DNA of 54,370 nt from Stygiobacter sp. RIFOXYC2_FULL_38_25 (GTDB lineage Bacteria > Bacteroidota > Ignavibacteria > Ignavibacteriales > Melioribacteraceae): assembly GCA_001803165.1 (NCBI GenBank), contig MHAZ01000010.1, positions 1-54,370 on the forward strand, written 5' to 3'. A model generated the notes under the pieces. That model saw nothing but the letters and a program-made list of their open reading frames with translations. It did no database searches and was not told the DNA's origin. A program made the position numbers and the translations under genes. Shown piece by piece: positions 27,416-36,549 of this stretch (position 1 is its first letter; every line of letters begins with the position of its first letter).

Positions 27416-28426
27416 ATGAGCATCCTACTCGATAAGAAAACCCGCGTTGTAGTTCAAGGAATTACAGGCGGAGAAGGTTCTTTTCATACAAGACAGATGA
27501 TTGAATATGGAACTAACGTTGTTGCCGGAGTTACTCCTGGAAAAGGTGGTCAAAAGTTTGAAGAAACAAACGTCCCGATTTTCAATACAGTTGCAGATGC
27601 TGTAAAAGAAGTTAAGGCAGACGCTTCTGCTATTTTTGTTCCGCCAGCATTTGCCGCGGACGCGATTCTTGAAGCTGCCAACGCGGGAATAAAATTTGTG
27701 GTATGTATAACTGAGGGCATCCCAACCAAGGATATGGTTGCCGTTTACAATTTGATCAAAGAGAAAGGCGTTGCCCTTGTTGGACCAAACTGCCCCGGCG
27801 TAATTTCTCCCGGCAAAGCTAAAATTGGAATCATGCCCGGCTTCATTCACAAGCAAGGTAAGATTGGTGTCGTATCCCGTAGCGGAACCTTAACCTACGA
27901 AGCTGTAAAACAGTTAACAGATTTAGGAATCGGTCAATCAACTTGCGTTGGTATCGGCGGCGATCCAATCATTGGCTCACGTTTCATTGATGTAATTAAA
28001 TTATTCAATGAAGACAAAGGCACCGAAGGAATTATTATGATTGGTGAAATTGGCGGAAGCGCTGAAGAAGAAGCAGCCGAGTTCATCAAAAAGTATGTAA
28101 AGAAACCGGTTGTTGGATTTATTGCCGGAAGAACAGCACCTCCGGGAAGAAGAATGGGACACGCAGGCGCAATCATCTCAGGCGGAAAAGGAACTGCGGC
28201 AGAGAAAATGGCAGCTATGAAGAAAGCTGGAATTCATGTAGTTGAAAGTCCGGCAGAAATTGGCGTTACAATGAAAAAGGCGCTTGATAAACTAAAAGCT
28301 AAATCTGCACCAAAACCAGTTGCAAAGAAAAAAGCTAAGGTTGTTAAAAAAACTTCCAAACCGGCTAAGAAAGTATCAGTTAAAAAAGCAGTTGCTAAGA
28401 AACAAATTAACAAGAAAAAGAAGTGA
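27416..28426 (+). CDS. sucD: Succinyl-CoA synthetase alpha subunit with lysine-rich tail
   Basis: CoA-binding subunit of succinate-CoA ligase (TCA cycle, substrate-level phosphorylation). Residues 1-290 form the normal enzyme: [12 protein letters not shown] (14-25), [16 protein letters not shown] (123-138), SRSGTLTYE, and the phosphorylated His249 in [10 protein letters not shown]. Beyond residue 291 a 45-residue tail holds 21 lysines with Ala, Val, Pro and Ser, like the tails of histone H1-type proteins. No premature stop or frame change is seen, so the tail is part of the reading frame. AAGGAAG precedes the ATG. sucC is not adjacent. Confidence 0.95.
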   Translation: MSILLDKKTRVVVQGITGGEGSFHTRQMIEYGTNVVAGVTPGKGGQKFEETNVPIFNTVADAVKEVKADASAIFVPPAFAADAILEAANAGIKFVVCITEGIPTKDMVAVYNLIKEKGVALVGPNCPGVISPGKAKIGIMPGFIHKQGKIGVVSRSGTLTYEAVKQLTDLGIGQSTCVGIGGDPIIGSRFIDVIKLFNEDKGTEGIIMIGEIGGSAEEEAAEFIKKYVKKPVVGFIAGRTAPPGRRMGHAGAIISGGKGTAAEKMAAMKKAGIHVVESPAEIGVTMKKALDKLKAKSAPKPVAKKKAKVVKKTSKPAKKVSVKKAVAKKQINKKKK

Positions 28427-28428
28427 TT

Positions 28429-28500
28429 AGTTGTTTGTGGTTGGTGATTAGATTTTTCGCCAATCGCCAATAACAAATCACCAATAACCAAAAACAAACG
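28429..28500. repeat. CAATAACAAATCACC word repeat with imperfect inverted arms
   Basis: The sucD-ndk gap begins GTTTGTGGTTGGTGATTAG and ends CACCAATAACCAAAAACAAAC (an imperfect inverted repeat), with CCAATCGCCAATAACAAATC between. The word resembles 7234-7262. It could fold as a hairpin between the two genes. Confidence 0.5.
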
Positions 28501-28509
28501 GAGTAAACA

Positions 28510-28944
28510 TTGAGCAACAAAACACTCGCAATTCTCAAACCAGATTGCGTTAGAAAAAACTTAATTGGAAAAGTAGTATCTCAAATACAAGAAGCCGGCT
28601 TCAAAGTAAGCGGCTTGAAGATGGTTCACTTAACCGAGGATTCCGCAAAAGGTTTTTACGAAGTTCACAGTGAAAGACCTTTCTTTAATGATTTGATCGC
28701 ATACATGACTTCCGGTCCTTGCGTGCCGATTGCGTTAGAAAAAGAAAATGCAGTTGAAGATTTCCGCAAGCTAATTGGCGCAACAGACCCAACCAAAGCG
28801 GCTGAAGGAACCATTAGAAAATTATACGCTGAAAGCATTCAAGAAAATATTGTTCACGGTTCGGATTCTGATGAAAATGCTGCGAAAGAAATATCTCACT
28901 TCTTTACTCGAAAAGAACTTTTAGAAATCAACGGTTGGAAGTAA
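28510..28944 (+). CDS. ndk: Nucleoside diphosphate kinase
   Basis: Balances NTP pools by a ping-pong phosphohistidine mechanism. The 144 residues have [18 protein letters not shown] (5-22) and the active site [12 protein letters not shown] with His116. The start is TTG at 28510, with CGGAG seven to eight bases upstream; there is no better start. It may be cotranscribed with sucD and is followed by a clear terminator. Confidence 0.96.
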   Translation: MSNKTLAILKPDCVRKNLIGKVVSQIQEAGFKVSGLKMVHLTEDSAKGFYEVHSERPFFNDLIAYMTSGPCVPIALEKENAVEDFRKLIGATDPTKAAEGTIRKLYAESIQENIVHGSDSDENAAKEISHFFTRKELLEINGWK

Positions 28945-28950
28945 AACCGG

Positions 28951-28972
28951 CTCCCCGTTTTGGGGAGTTTTT
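28951..28972 (+). terminator. Rho-independent terminator after ndk
   Basis: CTCCCC-GTTTT-GGGGAG followed by five T, seven bases after the ndk stop. Confidence 0.9.
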
Positions 28973-29000
28973 ATTATTTGAAATAATGTTCAGATCCAAT

Positions 29001-29067
29001 GTCATCTTGAGCTTGTCGAAAGATGACATAGTATTTTAATCATCACACCTCGACAAGCTCGGTGTGA
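29001..29067. repeat. Paired hairpins with mutually complementary loops
   Basis: Hairpin 1: arms GTCATCTT/AAGATGAC (29001-29008, 29020-29027), loop GAGCTTGTCGA. Hairpin 2: arms TCACACC/GGTGTGA (29043-29049, 29061-29067), loop TCGACAAGCTC. The two 11-base loops are exact reverse complements. The GAGCTTGTCGA word is a widely dispersed intergenic repeat in many bacterial genomes, to my recollection. It ends 30 bases before the lipoprotein start. Confidence 0.8.
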
Positions 29068-29097
29068 CAAATGAAGTCAATATCAATGAGTAAGGCA

Positions 29098-30129
29098 ATG
29101 AAAAAAATCATTTCTGTTTCAATAATTACTGTCCTTTTTATCTCGCTGTTTATTTCTTGCGGCGATAAAGAAACAAAAACTGCTTCGTCAATCCAAACAG
29201 ATAAGCTGGAAAGTGTAGCAGTTGGCGCAGAGAAAATTTATCTGCGTTACAAATTTTCCAAAGGCGAAACATTCAGATATAAGCTAACTACTATTTCCAC
29301 AAACGAAGAAGCAGTTGAAGCTGATTCAATTATGAAAAGTAAAGGGAGCCAAACTTTAAGCTACATTTTCGATTGCGAAATTCTTGATGTAGATGAGGAC
29401 AATGTTGCAGAAATCTCCCTCAAAGTTTCGAATATTAAGTTCGACGCAGAAATCAACGGGACAAAAGTTAGCTACTCTTCATCAACCAAAATCTCCGATC
29501 AAGAAAAACTAAAATTCATGGAGTATGAGACAATCTACAACACACCTTACCGTGCAAGAGTAAACCAGCGCGGCGAAGTTCTGGATGTAAGCCGAATCGA
29601 AAAGATGGTTGAGAAAATGAACGCAATGTCGCCTCAGAAGCAGAATTTAACTACCGATCAGAAAGTACAGTATGCGCAGCAGCTTGGGGAATCCGCTATC
29701 CGCCCAATTACACAAATGTTGTTCAGAGAACTTCCGGCAAACGATGTAGCAAAAGATTCTTCCTGGATTAGACAATATCCCCAACAAATGGGTACAATGA
29801 GAATTGACAACACAGCAAAGTTTACTGTGATTGATTTTGTGAAAGTTGGCGATAACAAAGCCGCAAAAATTAACGCAAGCTTGTCTGCAATTGCTTCCGG
29901 TCCAAGACAAGGAACTGAAAACGGAATTACATATAATTTTGGCGATCCTAAAATTGGCGGCTACGGAACAATTATTTTTGATTTTGACAGCGGTAAGTTG
30001 ATTAAAGCTGATACCGGCACTGATGTGAAAATGTCTATGAGAATGGAAGGTAAAGATTCAATGGGAAAAGTTAGAAAGACAAAAAGAATAACAAACTCGA
30101 TCAACAAGAATTTAGTAGAGCTGCTGTAA
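29098..30129 (+). CDS. Putative lipoprotein, DUF6263-like
   Basis: A 343-residue protein with a lipoprotein signal (MKKIISVSIITVLFISLFISC). The body begins LRYKFSKGETFRYKLTT, and has the ARVNQRGEVLDVS segment and a C-terminal GYGTIIFDFDSGKLIKA segment, a pattern I associate with DUF6263-type proteins of unknown function. The frame opens further upstream at 29071, but that ATG directly abuts the hairpin repeat. I chose the ATG at 29098 because it begins the signal peptide, with AAGG just before it. It stands alone, between repeats and a strong terminator. Confidence 0.72.
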   Translation: MKKIISVSIITVLFISLFISCGDKETKTASSIQTDKLESVAVGAEKIYLRYKFSKGETFRYKLTTISTNEEAVEADSIMKSKGSQTLSYIFDCEILDVDEDNVAEISLKVSNIKFDAEINGTKVSYSSSTKISDQEKLKFMEYETIYNTPYRARVNQRGEVLDVSRIEKMVEKMNAMSPQKQNLTTDQKVQYAQQLGESAIRPITQMLFRELPANDVAKDSSWIRQYPQQMGTMRIDNTAKFTVIDFVKVGDNKAAKINASLSAIASGPRQGTENGITYNFGDPKIGGYGTIIFDFDSGKLIKADTGTDVKMSMRMEGKDSMGKVRKTKRITNSINKNLVELL

Positions 30130-30141
30130 AGTAATTAAAAG

Positions 30142-30175
30142 CTGTCGCGGACCACTCCGCGACAGTTAGTTTTTT
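30142..30175 (+). terminator. Rho-independent terminator
   Basis: Arms CTGTCGCGGA and TCCGCGACAG around a CCAC loop, followed by TTAGTTTTTT. It lies 12 bases after the lipoprotein stop. Confidence 0.88.
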
Positions 30176-30211
30176 CTTCTTTGAATCCATCCTTTGAAAA
30201 ACAATTTTCCC

Positions 30212-30229
30212 AACAACTCGCGAGTTGTT
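30212..30229. repeat. Perfect 18-bp palindrome
   Basis: AACAACTCG joined directly to CGAGTTGTT, in the gap between the lipoprotein terminator and the accessory cassette. It resembles in design the loopless CGCAACTTA/TAAGTTGCG palindrome at 43674. No T tract follows on the minus strand, so terminator function is doubtful. Confidence 0.6.
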
Positions 30230-30293
30230 CGCTTGTATTTTATTGCCTATTGACTTAATTCTTTTTTAAGCGATTAAGCCGCACAAATTCATA

Positions 30294-30776
30294 TCACTCT
30301 GTCGATTTTTCAAAAAGCAATTTCCCAATCCACCAAATCGATTGGCCAAAATTGGATATCAATTGTTCTCCTTGCCTCAAAAACGACTTGCTTTCGTCAA
30401 TTCCCGCGAGTTTTAATGCATCTCCGATATTAGAGCTAGTGGGGTGAGCATCCCCTACTCGCATATCATATGCACCAACAATTGGTCCAATGACTTTACG
30501 AGCTTTATCAATGCCAATTTTCTGAGCTAGTATATCCTGTAAGAGCTTATTTGAGCTCAATTTCTCCTTATCTGAATGTGTTGATAATTTGCGTAGTTCA
30601 CGCACATCAAGACGGTCAGAAAAAACACGAATGAGCTCTTTTGCCAATCTCAGCAATGATTCTTGATCCCTGCTGGCAAAGCGAGATATTTGCTTCATAG
30701 ATTCTGAGCTTTCTATTTTATGCTTGAAAAGAGAAATTTTGAAATCATGTTGAAACATGTCCTCAAGCTTACTCAT
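30294..30776 (-). CDS. Protein of unknown function with HEPN-like R-x4-H motif
   Basis: I do not recognise a named family. The 160 residues are largely helical. About residues 93-125 read RKVIGPIVGAYDMRVGDAH then PTSSNIGDALKLAGI. YDMRVGDAH has the R-x4-H spacing (Arg106, His111) and the surrounding pattern of HEPN ribonuclease-type domains (compare YDLRNxxAH), so an RNase or toxin function is possible but unproven. The ATG overlaps the stop of the 425-residue partner (ATGA) with only GAAG two bases before it, a poor ribosome site. A one-base slip in the T9 run just upstream would fuse this product to the partner. Confidence 0.65.
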   Translation of the reverse strand: MSKLEDMFQHDFKISLFKHKIESSESMKQISRFASRDQESLLRLAKELIRVFSDRLDVRELRKLSTHSDKEKLSSNKLLQDILAQKIGIDKARKVIGPIVGAYDMRVGDAHPTSSNIGDALKLAGIDESKSFLRQGEQLISNFGQSIWWIGKLLFEKSTE

Positions 30777-32050
30777 AACTTCAAAAAAAAATTCTTCAGC
30801 AGCATGGGTAGATGCTGGCTGAACTTTCCTTGTGAGGCTAATAATTCATTCGAAACCTTTCCATCTGGGACAACATTTTGGGTTGCCCAAACATGCTGCT
30901 CCCACGCTGGAAGGCGAGCTATATCATATGCGTAAACTGTGATTAAATCAGAAGAATTTATACCGAAGTGGATAGAATATCCAGATGTGGACAGAATGCC
31001 TCCAGTTTCTGCTGTAAACCACTTAAGGGAAAATCCTCGAAGACCAAGAAGCTCATTTACTATGCTTGAACGAAACCAAAGCCATCTACCAATATCTTCG
31101 TTGTTTAATTCAGTAGAAGCCATCCATGACCCATCTGTCTCTACTATGAATTTAGGTAAATTTGTGTCTTCATCTCCCCTAATTCGCTTGCTTGTCCCTG
31201 AATGCTCAATCCATTCATCGCGCCAAAACTCACCTGAAATCCGCACACCATTATAACCGCTACGATGACCTTCGGTTGTTTCAGAATCAGTATTTTCGTT
31301 TGTTTCTGGTCCCATAACTGGCGCATCTTCTTCTTCATCAACATCAGTTCGCCAAGCTCGCAACATAGCCCAACTGCCGCCAAATACATCATTTAAACTT
31401 CGCATTAGCAACTCATATCGACCACCATCTCGCTTCTCCTTATGTTCTCCCAAGCCTGCGTATTCACTAGCTTCAAGCGTTACTACATTTTCAACTCTTT
31501 GACGGTAGTAAGACAGGCGAAGTGATAAACCTCTAGCAGCCAAATAATCGAGAAGGTACTCTCTTTTAATCTCTATCAGGTGCTTTTTACCTTCATCATC
31601 ATGTACTTCTCTTGCAACAACAACGAAATTCTCTTCTGGTCTTACCCAGTTAGCTCCTTCTTTTATAAGACGAAGAGCAACAACTAAGTCAGGATTCAAA
31701 ATCCATAGATTTCCACCAATTACTGGTTGAGGGTGTTCAAAGACAAGGTGAATTCCTATTGGTTCCTTGTCATTCCTTTGGTACTGCTCAATAGTAGAGT
31801 AATAACCATCTTCGTAAGCATAGGGTTGAATATAACAACCTAATCCAATATCCCCCCAGCTAAGATTTTCTGCAATTTCTCGATGTTCTGGAGGAAAGGC
31901 TACAGACCCGCACCCGAAATACTCTTCGATGTATCCGGTATCGCTAACTTTACCTTTCTCATCATTAATTGATGCCCTCAAAGGCACCCAGGTTGATTTC
32001 GAATAGGTTCGGCGTGTTTCCTTTTTTTGAAGAATCCAATCTTTGTTCAT
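30773..32050 (-). CDS. Protein of unknown function, partner of the HEPN-like gene
   Basis: No family recognised. The 425 residues are soluble, without signal peptide or membrane helix. Conserved-looking blocks include SKSTWVPLRASIND (about 17-30), EEYFGCGSVAFPPEH, IGIHLVFEHPQPVIGGNLWILNPDLV (split over about 97-124), and a C-terminal LPAWEQHVWATQNVVPDGKVS then NELLASQGKFSQ. Residues about 240-262 are an acidic, probably flexible linker. AGGG lies just before the ATG. The ccgg tetranucleotide, frequent in neighbours, occurs once in the whole 1.76-kb cassette, a hint of foreign origin. It ends in KNFFLKL at a T9 run shared with the downstream gene. Confidence 0.7.
   Translation of the reverse strand: MNKDWILQKKETRRTYSKSTWVPLRASINDEKGKVSDTGYIEEYFGCGSVAFPPEHREIAENLSWGDIGLGCYIQPYAYEDGYYSTIEQYQRNDKEPIGIHLVFEHPQPVIGGNLWILNPDLVVALRLIKEGANWVRPEENFVVVAREVHDDEGKKHLIEIKREYLLDYLAARGLSLRLSYYRQRVENVVTLEASEYAGLGEHKEKRDGGRYELLMRSLNDVFGGSWAMLRAWRTDVDEEEDAPVMGPETNENTDSETTEGHRSGYNGVRISGEFWRDEWIEHSGTSKRIRGDEDTNLPKFIVETDGSWMASTELNNEDIGRWLWFRSSIVNELLGLRGFSLKWFTAETGGILSTSGYSIHFGINSSDLITVYAYDIARLPAWEQHVWATQNVVPDGKVSNELLASQGKFSQHLPMLLKNFFLKL
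30783..30791 (-). other. T9 homopolymer at the junction of the two accessory genes
   Basis: Nine A on the plus strand (nine T/U in the message), five codons before the stop of the 425-residue gene. With ten T, or a -1 ribosomal slip, the frame runs on as N-F-F-F-E-V-M into the HEPN-like gene without a stop. Confidence 0.85.
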
Positions 32051-32227
32051 ATCCCTAATTACCTGTTGGCAGAACTATTAATTATCCCGCCACAATTATG
32101 GGCAAATTTACACAGCGGTTGTGTGTTAGAATTCGCTCTTCGTACACTTCCTGTTCGAATGTTGTTTTAAGCAAGCTTACGGCTAACTGCTTATAGCTAA
32201 TAGCTAAAAGCTTCTAAGAGATTCTTC

Positions 32228-32263
32228 TCCGAAGGAGTCCTTCGGACACTTCGCTCAGAATAA
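32228..32263. repeat. TCCGAAGGA hairpin with ACTTCGCTCAG word
   Basis: TCCGAAGGA-G-TCCTTCGGA (32228-32246), a perfect 9+1+9 palindrome, followed by CACTTCGCTCAGAATAACA. The second part is the reverse complement of the CTGAGCGAAGT word at 3385 and 3425. It lies just past the NfeD stop on the minus strand. Words such as GCTAATAGCTAAAAGC precede it (32190-32210). Confidence 0.65.
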
Positions 32264-32270
32264 CAAAACT

Positions 32271-33587
32271 TTACTTCTTCTCCACTACTACTTTTGAACC
32301 CTCAACACGTATTACAACAATCTCAGAATGCCTAGGAATGTAATCTCCGTCAGTGATTACGTCCGCTCTTAAGCCGTTAAATATTGCTGTGCCGCTTGGT
32401 CGTAAATCTGTAAGCGCTGTACCGGCAACGCCTACTAACTGTTCATACTGCGAGTTTGCAGCATAGCCGGATTTTGAAGGAAGATTGTCGTGTAATATCA
32501 ATCGGTTAAATGTTTCCGACTTTGGCAGCAACTTCCACAAGAAATAAATTACAACCGCTGTCATTACAAAACTTCCGGCTAATTGGATGATTGCAATCGA
32601 AATAGAATTTGTTGACGCAATATCCAGATCGGAAATCAACCCGAAGAACAAGCCAAGTATCATCAAAACAATTCCGGCGAAACCGGCAATTCCAAATCCG
32701 GGGATAACAAAAATCTCAATGATTAAAAGTATAACACCAACAACAAAAATTATTATTTCCCAGATTGTTGCCAGCTGTAAAATGTAACTCGTCCCAAAAA
32801 ACAAAGCGAGTGCTATTACTCCCGCGGTTCCGGCAAGTCCCCAACCCGGTGTTTTAATCTCAGTAAACAAACCAATCATACCAATCATTATTAGCAGCGA
32901 AGAAATAACCGGATTGTTAATAAAGCGGACAATATCTTCCGCCCAGTTAGAGCTTACGTCAACATCTTCTTCATTCATCAAACCGTAAATCTTTTTTACC
33001 TCTTCAATCGAAGTTAAAGTTGTGTCAGCCATTTTATATTTAACTGCTTCTTCAGTAGTTAGAGTTACCAACTTTGTGCTATCATCTTGCAAATCTGGGA
33101 CAACAACGGTTTCATCAACCATAGCTTGAGCTATATCGGTTCTTCTGCCATTCTTCTCAGCAGTTGCGCGCATCTCTGAACGCATATACGATTGATATTT
33201 CTCCGCTTGCTTCTTCCCTTCTTGATCAACAACAGTCGAAGCGCCTATAGAAGCGCCGGGCACCATAACAATCTTTTCGCAAGAAAGAGCTATTAAAGCC
33301 CCGGCGGAAATTGCCCGTTTATCAATGAAGGCTATTGTTCTAACACGACTGTTGAGAATTGCGTCTTTGATTTGCGTCGCGGCATCAACTCTGCCGCCGA
33401 ATGTGTTAATCTTAAAAATGATTGCCTTAGCGGAATTTTTTTCCGCCTCGTTAACAACCCGTTTAACATAAGGAGCGAGCCCGAGATCAATTTCTCCGTC
33501 AATGTAAGCGATGTAAACTTTTTGTGCTGGCACTAAAGATGTGAATAAGAAGCCGAGTAGAATTGCTAAAACGATTTTGAATTTCAT
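32271..33587 (-). CDS. NfeD-family membrane-bound ClpP-class serine protease
   Basis: Long-form NfeD protein (438 residues). It has a signal peptide (cut near 21), a ClpP/SppA-like protease domain (about 23-200) with the serine in RAISAGALIA (Ser94) and the FKINTFGGRVDAATQI substrate-groove segment, a four-to-five-helix membrane region (about 220-350), and a C-terminal OB-fold NfeD domain (about 365-438; GVAGTALTDLRPSGTA). In archaeal homologues this protease cleaves stomatin partners; no stomatin gene is adjacent here. It lies 20 bases after the ureohydrolase homologue. Confidence 0.9.
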   Translation of the reverse strand: MKFKIVLAILLGFLFTSLVPAQKVYIAYIDGEIDLGLAPYVKRVVNEAEKNSAKAIIFKINTFGGRVDAATQIKDAILNSRVRTIAFIDKRAISAGALIALSCEKIVMVPGASIGASTVVDQEGKKQAEKYQSYMRSEMRATAEKNGRRTDIAQAMVDETVVVPDLQDDSTKLVTLTTEEAVKYKMADTTLTSIEEVKKIYGLMNEEDVDVSSNWAEDIVRFINNPVISSLLIMIGMIGLFTEIKTPGWGLAGTAGVIALALFFGTSYILQLATIWEIIIFVVGVILLIIEIFVIPGFGIAGFAGIVLMILGLFFGLISDLDIASTNSISIAIIQLAGSFVMTAVVIYFLWKLLPKSETFNRLILHDNLPSKSGYAANSQYEQLVGVAGTALTDLRPSGTAIFNGLRADVITDGDYIPRHSEIVVIRVEGSKVVVEKK

Positions 33588-33607
33588 AATGCCCTCGTTG
33601 TGAGAGA

Positions 33608-34495
33608 CTAACTTTTACTTAGTGCGTAATTTAGAATTTTGTAAATCAATTTTGCCACAAAATAATTTGAAGATGAATTTGCAGAGCTTGGAACCAAACC
33701 CATCACATCAAAACCAACAATTGTTCTGTCCTGCCCAATAACTTTGAATAAGTACATAATCTCATCCCAGTACAAACCGCCCGGTTCGGGATTTTCAACA
33801 GCGCTTATTACGCTTGGATCAAACGCGCTTAGATCTAATGTAATGTAAACCTTATCTGATAAATTTCGGTTAACAAGTTCTTGCCAATCATCGCCATACA
33901 TTCCAAGTTTTATTTCGCACGCAAGAAATTGGTGTATCTGCTTCTCAACGCGGAATTCATTTTCCTCTTTGCTTTGAGAGCGGATGCCAACTTGAGTAAT
34001 CTTGGAATTAAACTCAGCAACCCGGGAAATTAAATTTTCGTGAGGTGATTTGGTTTGCCATTCTTGTTTCATATTCGCGCGCGAATCAATATGAAGTACC
34101 GACAATGATTCAAACTTCTTCTGAAAAGCTTTAATTGCACCGTAAGCAATAGAATGACTTCCGCCAATTGTAGCAACTGTTTTATTCTGCTCACCCAGCA
34201 ATGAAATCTCTTTCTCAACTTTTTCTACTGCTTTAACATAAGACAACTTCTGAAGATTCAGAGTCTCTAAGGTTGCAATTCCTTTTTCAAAACAAAGCTC
34301 GCCGCCCATTTCTTCATCATACGGTTCAAGTTTAGCCGAGGCTTTGATAATTTCTCTTGCCCCTCTTGAGAACACAGTCTTCGCAGTTTTCTGTTCAGAA
34401 TAAATGACTGGAACAATTGCCGCTTGAGAATTATTTAGTGAAGAGTATTTTTTATCGAGAGAGAGGAAATTTGTTTTTTTATCAGCTGTTGTCAT
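33608..34495 (-). CDS. Ureohydrolase (agmatinase/arginase) superfamily protein with degenerate metal site
   Basis: The fold is that of agmatinases, full length at 295 residues: GGSHSIAYGA (111-120), QVGIRSQSKEE (168-178), ENPEPGGLYWDEI (234-246) and a VAKLIYKIL ending. The dinuclear manganese site is incomplete. The DAHxD motif reads DSRAN (137-141), the DxD of the third motif reads DLS (221-223), and the Glu of the VELxP motif is Gly266. His114, Asp137 and Asp221 remain. Three of six usual ligands are lost, so agmatinase or arginase activity is unlikely. It may be a binding or regulatory protein, or use different chemistry. Confidence 0.85.
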   Translation of the reverse strand: MTTADKKTNFLSLDKKYSSLNNSQAAIVPVIYSEQKTAKTVFSRGAREIIKASAKLEPYDEEMGGELCFEKGIATLETLNLQKLSYVKAVEKVEKEISLLGEQNKTVATIGGSHSIAYGAIKAFQKKFESLSVLHIDSRANMKQEWQTKSPHENLISRVAEFNSKITQVGIRSQSKEENEFRVEKQIHQFLACEIKLGMYGDDWQELVNRNLSDKVYITLDLSAFDPSVISAVENPEPGGLYWDEIMYLFKVIGQDRTIVGFDVMGLVPSSANSSSNYFVAKLIYKILNYALSKS

Positions 34496-34533
34496 TTACC
34501 ACCAATTAAATAAGTACCGCTCTTCTTCATTTT

Positions 34534-34590
34534 CTTTGTGTCTTAGTGACTTAGTGGCGTTTTTTCTTGCCACAAAGGCACCAAGGCACA
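34534..34590. repeat. CTTAGTGACTTAGTGGC / GCCACAAAGGCACCAAGG word pair
   Basis: CTTTGTGTCTTAGTGACTTAGTGGC-type DNA followed by an imperfect reverse complement (GCCACAAAGGCACCAAGGCAC) separated by a T run, giving a weak hairpin. Non-coding, between the ureohydrolase homologue and yajC. Confidence 0.5.
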
Positions 34591-34623
34591 ATTGACTGGA
34601 ATTATTTATTCAGTTCCTAAAGT

Positions 34624-34950
34624 TTATTTTGTCTCTTCTTTAGATTTATTAACCGAAGCGATTGCCGAGCGCTCAAACTTAATCTTAACATTATTGCCAA
34701 CATCAACAAGAATAGTTTTTTCTTCTAATCCGGCAACTGTACCATGCATTCCGCCGCTCATAACTACTTTATCACCCTTCTGTAAAGATTCCAACATGCT
34801 CTTATGTTCTTTTTGTCTTTTCTGCTGAGGACGAATAATCATAAAATAAAAAATTGCGAAGATAGCACCGAACATAATAAGAGTGCTTACCATTCCGCCG
34901 CCACCGCCTTGTCCGTTTGCCGGAGGTGCCATTGCTAACAAGAATTCCAT
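34624..34950 (-). CDS. yajC: Preprotein translocase subunit YajC
   Basis: Accessory subunit of the Sec translocon with SecD/SecF. The 108 residues have a Gly-rich N-terminus, one membrane helix (about 20-38, MVSTLIMFGAIFAIFYFMI), then the hallmark RPQQKRQKEHKSMLESLQKGDKVV segment (about 40-63). The GGAG ribosome site lies inside the end of tgt, whose stop directly precedes this ATG. The tgt-yajC pair is conserved in many bacteria; secD is not present here. Confidence 0.95.
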   Translation of the reverse strand: MEFLLAMAPPANGQGGGGGMVSTLIMFGAIFAIFYFMIIRPQQKRQKEHKSMLESLQKGDKVVMSGGMHGTVAGLEEKTILVDVGNNVKIKFERSAIASVNKSKEETK

Positions 34951-36108
<1,158 letters not shown>

Positions 36109-36174
36109 TTATGAATTTTTCGGTGAGAAAGATAACCAAAAAAGTGTTCTCTTACACTTTGCCTTGGCGCTCAC

Positions 36175-36519
36175 TTATTCGCCTTGTTCAAGCTTGCCAA
36201 CCCAGCTTACAATGCCGTCTTCCAAATTGTAAACTTTTTCGAAGCCGTTTTTCATCATAAACTGGCAAGCGGAATTGCTGCGGCTGCCGCTTCTGCAATA
36301 GACAAAGTATGATTTGGATTTATCTAACTTTAGAATTTCGTGCGGGAAAGTTTCTTCGTAAATATCTATCAAAACTGAATTTGGAATTCTTGTGTGGTAA
36401 AATTCATCTTCAGTGCGAACATCTAAAATGACTGAGTCGGTTGTCTCTTCAATTTTCTTTTCAAATGTCTTTGCATCGAGATGATTAACGTGAATTTTAT
36501 TAAAAAATGAAGCCAGCAT
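36175..36519 (-). CDS. Rhodanese-like domain protein
   Basis: Single rhodanese domain of 114 residues, probably a sulfurtransferase or persulfide carrier. The active-site loop is CRSGSRS, following SYFVYC. DVRTEDEF marks the family's N-terminal strand, and GFEKVYNLEDGIVSW is the usual ending. The frame opens at 36549, but the ATG at 36519 has GAAGGA five to ten bases upstream and begins the homologous part. It lies between tgt and a CorC-type transporter gene. Confidence 0.88.
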   Translation of the reverse strand: MLASFFNKIHVNHLDAKTFEKKIEETTDSVILDVRTEDEFYHTRIPNSVLIDIYEETFPHEILKLDKSKSYFVYCRSGSRSNSACQFMMKNGFEKVYNLEDGIVSWVGKLEQGE

Positions 36520-36549
36520 TTGTTTCCTTCTTTGTTTCTTTAGTAACAC

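Noticed and set aside
28286-28426. Lysine-rich SucD tail as a frameshift artefact
   Set aside because: The frame is continuous, the Lys/Ala/Val pattern is consistent to the stop and no homopolymer lies at its start.
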